Source of the DNA: Acanthamoeba lenticulata
Lineage: Eukaryota > Discosea > Longamoebia > Acanthamoebidae
Length of the DNA: 64,000 nt
Reading direction: 5' to 3'
Assembly (NCBI GenBank): GCA_002179805.1
Contig: NAVB01000021.1
Location: 1 to 64,000 of the forward strand
The position numbers were made by a program, and so were the translations under genes. This document shows, in pieces, positions 56,156 to 64,000 of the stretch. The notes below the pieces were generated by a model. That model made no database searches, was not told the origin of the DNA, and saw only the letters and a program-made list of their open reading frames with translations. The stretch's first letter is position 1; every line of letters starts with the position of its first letter.

Positions 56156-58035
56156 ATGGCATGGATGATTGGCCGCGTTCTGGGGTGGACGGCTCTCGCT
56201 GGTCTTGTGCTGGCCCTGGCCCTGCAGAATGCGGCTGTGCACGAGTTCTTCTTTCGCTCAGCGGTGGTGGAGTCAGATGAAGATGTCACACTGTTCCCCA
56301 CCATCTCTCGTTTCGTAAATGATTCTTCTACTCCCTCTTCCTCCACCTCTCCGTCACGGTTAGCCGAGAAGATCTACGCAAAATCAGCTAAATCAGAAAA
56401 GATCGCCAACGATTTGAAGCAACAGCATCCAGAGGACGCTCAACCGAGCTCGCCAGGTGCGTCGTACCTTCGCTGAAGCTCAACCCGCGCAGCAGTCTGA
56501 ACCTCGCTTGCGTGGGAAGCAGACTCGAGTGAGTGCGTGCGTCGGTTCGTGCGCGTGGGCATTCACGGCTGCATCTATGAGGAGGAGGCCGGCGACCCCA
56601 TCAACTGGATCCTGATGAAGCTGGCCGACCTCCTTGCTCGGCGCTACGACTACACCGACGCGCTGGAGAACCCGCTGTTCCGCCACCGGCTCAGCCGCTT
56701 CCTGGTGGACAACGAGGGCAGCAAGCAAGTCACCGTCCACTTCCCGCTCACCAACGGCAGTGTCGCGGCCTACCCGCTTTCGCGGCTGTCGGCCACCAAC
56801 GGCCACTTTGAGGACCAGCTCGTGCTCGACGTCGGCTGCGCCGGCACCGAGGGCCGCCCGCAGGCCGACGGCCATGGCGTGCCGATCATCGAAGATGTTG
56901 GTGGCCTCAAGCGCATCCGCTATTTCGTGCAGTCAGAGGACAACCGCACGTTCCACGGCCACTCCTTCATCGTCGCCGAAGAGGGCATTAGCTTCATCTC
57001 CGACATCGACGACACCATCAAGGTCACAGGAGTGACCAAGTACGAAGCCTCACGCAGCTTTGGCACTTGGGAGACTGCGACTGATCAGTGGTTGTTGCAC
57101 GGACACACAAACACGCTTAACGTAGAGGCAACGTCCTGTTCGAGAACACGATGCTCAACGAGTTCGCCTATGTGAAGGGAATGAACCACCTCTACAACTA
57201 CTGGAAGACCAAGTACACCGCGCAGGGCCACGACGTCCAGTTCCACTACGTCTCTGGTCCGACATCTGCCTTGCGTCCATGTGGCATTTCACATTTGCCA
57301 GGCTGACTAACGTGTGGCCGCACCACTCGTTCGCAAAGGCGGGCCGTGGCAGTTCTACCCGGTGCTGCAGGAATTCCTTCACAGCGCTGAGGCCGATTTC
57401 CCAGAGGGCACATGTAATGTCCGCGTCCAGTCTTTGCCGCATCCTGCCGCCCTGGCCTGGCGCACTCACGCGTGCCACTTATGCTTGACGAACAGGGCAT
57501 TTGAACCAGATCTTCAGGGACTTGGCGAGCTTCATGACCTTTATCCGCTCGCCGCTCATCTTCAAGGTGGAGGTCATCAAGCCGCTCATCGCATCCTTTC
57601 CCCACCGCAAGTTCGTCCTCGTGGGCGACGACGGCCAGCAGGATCCCGGTACACGACAACGTTGTTCTATCAAAATCAGAAGAAACCAAAGAGGCTGACG
57701 CCAGCTCTCACGGGCTCGCTCTGGCAGAGGTCTATGCCGACGTGGCTGAAGCCTTCCCTGACCAGATCCTCCACATCTTCATCCATCACGTGAATGGCAC
57801 CAACGAGGTACGGTGTCGCGAACTCTCAGCCGCTGCTGTGAAGAAAAACGGACGTTTCTCGAGCGCTCATCGTGCTGCTGCGTTCGCCCAGGCCGACGGC
57901 GTGACGTCCTTCAGCGTGGCGGACACGGGGCTACAGCGGTGCCAAAAGGCGTTCGCCCGTCTGCCTGCTGACAAGTGGACTCTCTTCTCCGACGTCGAAC
58001 TGGACACGCTCGATACTCGAGAGTTTGCGTTGTGA
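56156..58035 (+). CDS. APP1-type phosphatidate phosphatase, membrane-anchored
   Basis: Dephosphorylates phosphatidic acid to diacylglycerol in the yeast Pah1/App1 sense. The start MAWMIGRVLGWTALAGLVLA gives an N-terminal membrane anchor, followed by a Ser/Thr-rich stalk. The domain begins RRFVRVGIHGCIYEEEAG and includes FISDIDDTIKVTGVTKY, the DxDxT catalytic motif of the HAD superfamily, then an intron, NHLYNYWKTKYTAQG, GPWQFYPVLQEFLHSAEADF, FIRSPLIFKVEVIKPLIASF, PHRKFVLVGDDGQQDPG (the HAD motif with Asp pair) and IFIHHVNGTNEVR. Exon boundaries at 56475-56540, 57040-57130, 57270-57340 and 57410-57500 are approximate. Yeast App1 acts at actin patches; here localisation is inferred from the anchor only. 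Confidence 0.82.
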
Positions 58036-58122
58036 ACAGCGCAGGCGGTGCTTGTTTTTCATTTTTGTTTTTTGTTTCTTGTTGTGTAGAGAGAGTTTTT
58101 ATCCAAAGAGACGCGCCCCACT
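58036..58122. terminator. convergent 3' ends, APP1-like and thioredoxin-fold genes
   Basis: 87 bp between stop codons, T-rich on the plus strand (TTTTTCATTTTTGTTTTTTG). No AATAAA was found on either strand in this gap. Confidence 0.4.
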
Positions 58123-59140
58123 TCAGTGCTGGGGAGGCAAGTAGAAGTGAGCCTGCGACCTGGTCAGCCTGAGCCGGGCCTCGAGCGCACCCTGGCGCAC
58201 ACCGTTCATCACCTCGTTGAATCCACCTGCGTGTGGACGCGTTACAACTCTGAGTCAGTCGCGTACAGAGAGGAGCATGAGCAAGGACGAGGGCACGCGC
58301 GCACCAAAGGGACGCCCGAGAATGTAGACCTGCGGCAGGTCCTCGTCGCCCCGAACATAGGAAGCCCTAGTATGGTACGTTAAAGGAGACGCAATCAGCA
58401 TCCAGAGGAGAAAAAGTAGTGGCTGGTGGGTGAGTGAGGTGCGTCACGAACTTGTGGTTGATGAGGCCCTCCTTCAGCAGCGGGTACTTGTTGAGGTCAA
58501 AAGTCTTGAACAGGGCACCTGTGCGTTGGCCACCAACGGGCGTGGTGAGACGCGGCGGCCGTGTGGGAAGGGAGCGCGGGCGTACGATCGCGCTGCAGCT
58601 GCTTGATCACGGCATAGCTTTCGCCGTCGGCCTGGTTGAACTCGTCGCCGTACATGAAGACAACGCACTTGTATTTCTTCAGGCTCAGCACCTGACGAGA
58701 CCAAGGGGCACGAACAAACAGCGTCACGTGAGCCAAGCGCGAGCAACAAGCAGGAGTTGAAGTGAAATTACCGAATCGATGTGGTCGTTGATGTTATCGC
58801 CGGATTCGAAGGCCTTGAGCGCGGCAGCGATCTTCTCCTGATCCTCCTTCTCCACGCGCTCGAGATATTCGGCAAGCGATTCCGTCTTCTCCTCCACCGG
58901 CTGGGTGCCCTCTCCCTCCTGGGTAGCCATCGGCACCTCGCTCTTAGCGGCCTCAGCAGCAGGCGCAGTCTCCGTCGAGAAAAGATGCCCCCGAGATGAA
59001 GAAATGGCAGCCCAATTGGAAGGAGAAGAGAGGAAGGATCCAGTAATGTGCCGGGACGAGACAGTCGTCCTACCCAAGAAGGCAGACCTCGATGAGGCGA
59101 GGAACGAGGCCTGAGCGCTTCGCCGCGTGACGATCGACAT
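58123..59140 (-). CDS. mitochondrial glutaredoxin/thioredoxin-fold protein
   Basis: Five exons (59140-58772, 58691-58586, 58518-58452, 58366-58305, 58226-58123) add to 708 nt, 235 residues. The first 45 residues are a mitochondrial presequence (MSIVTRRSAQASFLASSRSA, rich in Arg/Ser, no acid). A Glu/Lys helix follows, then YKCVVFMYGDEFNQADGESY, the beta-alpha start of a glutaredoxin fold, and after two introns VRGDEDLPQVYILGRPFGGF followed by NEVMNGVRQG, which carries the cis-Pro (LPQVYI) and the GGF segment of monothiol glutaredoxins. The usual CGFS or CPYC motif is missing; its place reads GDEFNQADGES. It may be a non-enzymatic member, for example a structural subunit of a mitochondrial complex. 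Confidence 0.72.
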
Positions 59141-59253
59141 CTCTGATCAAAAGTCAATAATGTAATCAATTCAATCTATGGTTTCTTTTTGGCCTTTTTC
59201 CTGCCATTTTTAAGCAAGAAAATGATTTTTTATTATTATTGATCGCACACAGA

Positions 59254-60365
59254 TCAGAACTTGCCCTGAAGGAGCTCGCCGACGACCAACTGAGCGTAGA
59301 CCTTGACGGTGAGAGCAAGCGTGTAGAAGTCAAGCGTGCTGGAGAAGGTATCCGCAAAGCCGAACGGAAGCATGAGGGGGATCCAGCCGCGAGCGTACTC
59401 GAGGGCCCAGCACCTATTGCACAACAGAAGGAGACAAATGAGCATCACATGAAGCACACTCAAGAAAATGGATAACGACTGGAGTAACATATGAAAGAAA
59501 AGGATTGTTAGAGCCGTCTAAAACTGCAGCCGGGTGAATAAGTCACCAGCCGCAGCAGTTATCAGCGCTGTTTTGATGTTGCGTGCATTAGTCAACGCGG
59601 CTGGCCATGGAAAAGGCCAACCGGCTGCTTGGCACGCGTGGCTATCCGAGTTGCAACGGCCGCAACACTGTGTTCGAGAACGAAAGCGACACAATAAAAC
59701 GAGAAAAAAAAATGAAGGTTTTCGCGGCGTACTTGTCGGGCATGCGGTACTGCTGGGCATAGCCGCGAGGCAGGTGGTGCATGTGACCGGGAGTGTAGAC
59801 CTGTGACGTACGATGAAATCATGTTTTTAACACCAAATTTTAACAAAATCTGGACTAAGTATGTTAGATGTACCTCACGCTCGAACGCGCCAGGATAGAA
59901 GGCCCACTGCTCACCCTCGAGGATGATAAAGTAGTCGTCGGCAAGGTATCGCCCGGTGTGGCCCTCCGTTCCGACGGGAGTACCGAAAATAATCACGTAC
60001 TAAAAATCGTTATCAGCATCGGACATAAAACGGGGTTCAATTTAAGAGCGATTTTGTCACGATTGAGTACTTACCTCAGTGAGAGACGCGTGGATAAGGT
60101 ACATGGCGCCCATCGCTCCTCCGGCGTTATTGAAGACCCATTCTTGGACCTTGTTCACGTGGCCGGGGTAGTGCTTGTCGAGAGCCTTGACGATGTGATT
60201 AATCGTCTTGGCCGTGGAGTTGTAGTTCTTGGCGATGGCCGCCTGGGCAACCTCTTGCAGCACGTTGGGCTCGAAGATGTAGCCGTGGTGCTTGACAGTG
60301 TCCAGGTAGTAGAAGGCCGCCAAAAGCACCACCAGGGCGAGGGAACGCTTCAGCGGGAAGCCCAT
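59254..60365 (-). CDS. ERG2: C-8 sterol isomerase (ERG2 / sigma-1 receptor family)
   Basis: Moves the ring B double bond from C8 to C7 in sterol synthesis, in the ER. Four exons. Start [20 protein letters not shown] gives one N-terminal membrane anchor. Then [38 protein letters not shown] joined to [57 protein letters not shown] and [20 protein letters not shown]. These are near-identical to the fungal ERG2 signature, including the Asp and Glu needed for isomerisation. Two introns are AT-rich (59820-59870, 60000-60075). It makes sense with the ergosterol-type sterols of Acanthamoeba. Confidence 0.95.
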
Positions 60366-60646
60366 GGCGTGTGTGGTGCACTACTGCAGAGAGCGAGTGG
60401 GTCGAAGTGAGCCAGCCAGGGCAGCACACGTTCGACGCAATTGGCCGATTGGCCAAAAACATGACGGCAAGAACCACTCGCGAGCTTTGCCGAGTGGCCC
60501 AGTAGAATGAGGAATGTAAAGCATGATATAATTTCTTTGAACTTTAAATCATAAAAAAGAAAAAACACTTCACCACCAGAAGCTTTCAGAAGGGTCAAGT
60601 GAGTCTCCTTCCTAGTTCGGCTGTAGCAAAGTGTAAGTCTTAAGCG
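60366..60646. promoter_or_regulatory. bidirectional promoter, ERG2 / BTB gene
   Basis: 281 bp between divergent start codons. AT-rich core at 60505-60565. No known box recognised. Confidence 0.4.
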
Positions 60647-62673
60647 ATGCAAGGCCCTGGGTTTACGGTGCCTGGGAGCTCGTCGACGGGATTTGCGTTT
60701 GTCTTCTCTGCGGGACCGTCTTCCCAATCTGGTGGTACCACCCCATCAAACGCTCTGCAGGTACGGTTACCTTCTTCCTGCTCTCCATTTATCTTTTCGT
60801 GGTATCTGAACTGCAGTAGACCCGCTCGGTAGCCCACAAGGGCCCTCAGCAAGTGGACATGCATGACCGGCCCGAGTTTCAGACCCCTTTCAAGGCGCTC
60901 TTCAACAAAGAGAAGTTCAGCGACGTTACTTTCGTCTTTCCATCCAGCACCTCCTTTACCCCGCTCAAGTGCGTATTCAATATTAGTCGGCTGTATGCCA
61001 CACCCAACCGACCATGGCTCATCGCGCTGTGACCTGCTCTCGTGTAAATGCACAGACTACACGCCTACCGTGGCATCCTCAGCGTCTGGAGCGACTACTT
61101 TAACAACATGTTTCAGGGCGGCTTCAAGGAAGGCGACGAGCGCCAGGTCGTGCTCAAGGACGTCGACTATAACGCCTTCGCTAAGGTGATCCACTTCATG
61201 TACACGGGAGCCGTGGAGCTGAACGAGGACACTGTGTGGTCGATCCTTGAGCTTGCCGATATGTACCACGTCGCTCTACTCAAGGAAGCTTGCCTCACCT
61301 ACGTCGAGAACACGCTCGACAACGACAACGCCCTTCATATTCTTTCCTTTGCTGAACAGCACTCCTTCGCGAAGCTCACGGAAGTGTACGTCCGTCCTTC
61401 ACGTGTCTTTGTCTCCATCGTTGGTGGTGAAGCCTTCTCATGTAGAGTCTGGTGGTTTGGAACAGAGCCGCTGACTATGTAGCACGTCGCTTTGATACTT
61501 TCGCCACGTCCAAGGAGTTGCTCGGGTACGCACATAGTCTCTGGGCCGCATCTCATCCTTCTCGGCCAAGGCCTTTGTTGCTGTAGTTGCCAACACATGT
61601 GGCTACACTACGCGTGAGCAGGCTGAGCAAGGAGGCCCTCACCTGCGTGCTGGAGCAAGACGAACTCATCGCCAAGTCCGAATGGACTGTCCTCAACGTC
61701 ATCTGGTAAAGCATTCGCTCAACCCCAATCCTCTTATTTCTTCTTTCGCCTTCTCGAGAGCTTCAGGCGTGTCGTCCCCAATGATGAGCTCAGGCCGTGA
61801 CCTCACCGGCGCTGCGCTCCTGCGCCCAGGAAATGGACCGCGAGGCAGGCCCGTGTGCCCTGCGTGCCCTTGGACCCTCCGCCCAACCCGACGAACCTGA
61901 ACCCTTTTAGTTTCCAGTTTGGCCCCACGGAGACCACTACGGAGAAAGACAAAGGTAAAGCGCCGGCCGCCGAAGAAGAGGAAGAGGAGGCGTCGCAGCA
62001 GGAAACGCTCGAAGAGACCCCAGAGAAGCAGGAGCAGCACTATGATCTCCTCGAGGACATGTTCCCGCTGGTCCGGCTCGCAGGGTTCACCCCCGAAGAG
62101 CTTCAACACATCGAATCCACTCCGACTTTGGCCAACCTGCCAGGTAGAGCAGCCAGCCAGCGCCGGTCGACGGCAACGTCCTCTCTCAAGGACATTTCTC
62201 TCATGCTCTTTTTGTGCACGTGCGTTGGTGCGTGTAGTGGTGAGGGACATGCTCCTGACGGCGTGGAAGTGCAAGGCCGGTTATGCGCCGCCCCAAGGAG
62301 CCGGGTTTGCGCCCCTCCCTCTCTCTCTCTCTCTTGCCACAATGCTCTTGTTGTGTGTCAGCTCACTTGGCCACCGGCCGATGGTGACCAGGCCGAGGAA
62401 GGGGCAGGACGGCACTCAGATTTGGGAACGCGAGACGAAGCGGCTGCGGACGGGCCAGGACACCGCTGTGTTCCAGTTCCAGCCCGGCCCGCTCCCGCTG
62501 GCCCCAGACCGAGAGCGTACGCCTTGCTTCGCTTCTTCCCCGCTCACACATCTTCTCTCCTTTGTGTGCTGATTGGGGACCGGAAACCGTCGTTAGATTC
62601 ACAAGGCCTGGGCGGTTTCACGATTGGCTCTTCGTCCAGGCGGACGATTGTAAAGGCTCCAAGACGTCGATGA
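60647..62673 (+). CDS. BTB/POZ-domain protein with BACK-like region
   Basis: Likely substrate adaptor for a Cullin-3 ubiquitin ligase. About seven exons; start MQGPGFTVPGSSSTGFAFVF, Gly/Ser-rich. The BTB domain spans about 60880-61380: FNKEKFSDVTFVFPSSTSFT, LHAYRGILSVWSDYFNNMFQ, GGFKEGDERQVVLKDVDYNA, FAKVIHFMYTGAVELNED, ILELADMYHVALLKEACLTY. A BACK-like helical region continues (HILSFAEQHSFAKLTE; NRAADYVARRFDTFATSKEL; SKEALTCVLEQDELIAKSEW TVLNVIW, in two parts). An acidic Glu-rich linker (EEEEEEASQQETLEETPEKQ) leads to YDLLEDMFPLVRLAGFTPEE and a last short exon reading GLGGFTIGSSSRRTIVKAPR ending at 62673. Exon joins after 61700 are approximate. Confidence 0.78.
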
Positions 62674-62882
62674 GGCTCCTCCTCCTCGCTGTGTTCTTGT
62701 TGATTTTAAAAAAAGCAGTAGAAGAAATATTGACGATACAGGCCATTTGTCGTGTGTGGAAGGCTGGTGGCGTAAGGGTGCCACAGGCCTAGCTTGGCAA
62801 AAAGAAACAGATGAAGAAAAAGGGAGGAGAATCGAGAAAGTACAGATAATTTTCCAACAGGGAACAAATCACAGCGAGGGCG

Positions 62883-64000
62883 ATGACAGATCGAGGGGTG
62901 GGCCTCTTGTGTCCCCTCATCAAGCAGCACATTGGCCGCTTGGGCGGCAACGTCCAAAAAGATGGCTCCTGTCTCAACAAATCGGAAGAGGATGAAGAAG
63001 CGACGATGGTAGTGGTCGACGAAGAACCCGCCCCAGTGCCTCAATTCCCCACTGTCGCTACAAATGAGTCGCTCATCAGCACCAACGCGATTTCTTCCCA
63101 CTCGACGTCCCTGCCGACCGCTAAAATCGAGAGCACTGCCGGTGTTGATACGCAATCAGAGGATCGAGCGCCTACTGTCGTGAATCACGCTCCAGCCATC
63201 CCGGCGCAGGCCTCTCAGACCACCTCACTGCCGCCGCCGTCGCAAGTTGAAGAGCCGGCCGCCCGAGAGATGGACGTGGAGGAGCCCTCATCCACCAGTG
63301 GGCTGCAGGCAGCGCCAACGGAAACTTCGGCCCCACCTGCAAATGCACCTACCGACCTCTCCGGCGGGTCGGCCTCCTCTGAGCCTAGCTCAGCGTCCGG
63401 CGAGCCGGCAGCGGAGGCCATGGAGGTGGAGCCCGCCAAGCCTGCTCCAGCAACCGGCGAGTCAGCGCCTGAATCATCTCAGCGAGAGGAGCAGCAACAA
63501 CAAGTGGAGGTCAAGCAGGAGGTGGTCGACAAAGTGACGACAGAGACCGAACACACTGTGGCGCCAGCGCCAGGACCAGCTTCAGAACAGGTGCCTACGG
63601 TGGCGGTCGTGGAGCCCACGGTGCTGATCACACCGCCCGACGCGGCTGAACCTTTGAGCGCGCCCAGCGCTGGCGGCGCCCCGGCCTTGGCCGCGCCGTC
63701 AGGGACAGAAGCCGCGCCACCCGCTGGTGGCAGTGATGGCCATGATGGGGGAATGGAGGACAACATCACGATCTCGTCCGAGCTGCCCACGACGGCCTTT
63801 ACCACCACCCTCAAGGAGGAGCCCGTCGAGACCTCGTCGTCCGGAGAACTCAGCTTGTCGTCATCATCATCATCAACCCTGCGCCGGCCGTCTGTGGGCG
63901 TCGCATCCGAGGACAGCGGCGACACCAGCAGCGGGCGGACCACTCGGAGTCAACGCGTGCGCAAGCGCGAGACCGGCAGCGACTTGGCCAAGTCGGAGGA
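62883..64000 (+). CDS. disordered protein, 5' part only, runs off right edge
   Basis: One frame with no stop codon from the ATG at 62883 (MTDRGVGLLCPLIKQHIGRL) to the end of the window, about 372 residues so far. An alternative start is 63006 (MVVVDEEPAPVPQ). Because it has no stop within the window, an ORF listing that requires one would miss it. It is rich in Pro, Ala, Ser, Thr and Glu, with repeats such as DVEEP and EVEPAKPA, and ends in a basic patch RTTRSQRVRKRETGSD resembling a nuclear or DNA-contact segment. I recognise no domain; a chromatin protein whose folded part lies beyond the edge is possible. Minus-strand frames over it are shadows. Confidence 0.6.
   Translation, partial: MTDRGVGLLCPLIKQHIGRLGGNVQKDGSCLNKSEEDEEATMVVVDEEPAPVPQFPTVATNESLISTNAISSHSTSLPTAKIESTAGVDTQSEDRAPTVVNHAPAIPAQASQTTSLPPPSQVEEPAAREMDVEEPSSTSGLQAAPTETSAPPANAPTDLSGGSASSEPSSASGEPAAEAMEVEPAKPAPATGESAPESSQREEQQQQVEVKQEVVDKVTTETEHTVAPAPGPASEQVPTVAVVEPTVLITPPDAAEPLSAPSAGGAPALAAPSGTEAAPPAGGSDGHDGGMEDNITISSELPTTAFTTTLKEEPVETSSSGELSLSSSSSSTLRRPSVGVASEDSGDTSSGRTTRSQRVRKRETGSDLAKSE

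Noticed and set aside
59239..60365. Two neighbouring minus-strand frames read as separate small genes
   Set aside because: Together with two further short exons they join into one ERG2 protein with the full family signature.
62706..63155. 149-residue minus-strand frame near the right edge
   Set aside because: It overlaps the long open plus-strand frame starting at 62883 and has no domain.

Overview
The window looks like nuclear chromosomal DNA of a free-living amoeba, very probably Acanthamoeba (Amoebozoa). Coding sequence is GC-rich and genes sit very close together, often head-to-head or tail-to-tail with 50-300 bp between them. Most protein genes carry several short spliceosomal introns, many with a GTACGT donor. 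Product similarity (Arp3, H4, beta-tubulin, GDH, 5S rRNA) and the receptor-kinase/cyclase architecture fit this genus. Assignments rest on reading translated exons against remembered family motifs; no search was run. Where exon sums are given, I re-derived the splice sites by hand and the total was divisible by three.

Region by region: 1-0.55 kb is the 5' part of a membrane protein leaving the left edge. 0.9-7.3 kb is one large receptor: signal peptide, two tandem PstS-like binding domains, a Cys-rich EGF-like segment, a membrane span, a TKL kinase, a class III cyclase domain that appears degenerate, and a second TKL kinase. 8.5-18.2 kb holds GNA1, a homeobox gene, a His-rich PHD-finger protein head-to-head with histone H4 (extended tail), ribosomal protein L27a, a YIPF4-like Golgi protein, and head-to-head with it an ATD/DTD2-type D-aminoacyl-tRNA deacylase. 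18.5-34.1 kb holds ARP3, a DUF229 membrane phosphatase/sulfatase-fold protein, a SMARCC/SWI3 chromatin-remodelling subunit, beta-tubulin, mitochondrial glutamate dehydrogenase and a LIM/zinc-ribbon protein. 34.3-39.0 kb is rich in small RNA genes: two 5S rRNA genes in opposite orientation, U2 snRNA and tRNA-Cys(GCA), around an archaemetzincin-like gene and a stretch with four perfect inverted repeats.

39.2-50.2 kb holds a SUKH (SMI1/KNR4) protein, a mitochondrial-carrier-like protein, RAD23, an F-box/SAP nuclear protein and a disordered unknown protein. 50.2-64 kb holds SPO11 with its catalytic tyrosine intact, a very long leucine-rich-repeat protein, an APP1-type phosphatidate phosphatase, a mitochondrial thioredoxin-fold protein without an obvious redox cysteine motif, ERG2 sterol isomerase, a BTB protein and the start of a disordered protein that leaves the right edge. 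There is no sign of a transposon, CRISPR array or operon. The genes are mostly housekeeping functions and are not one pathway; the most distinctive system is the two-kinase receptor at the left.
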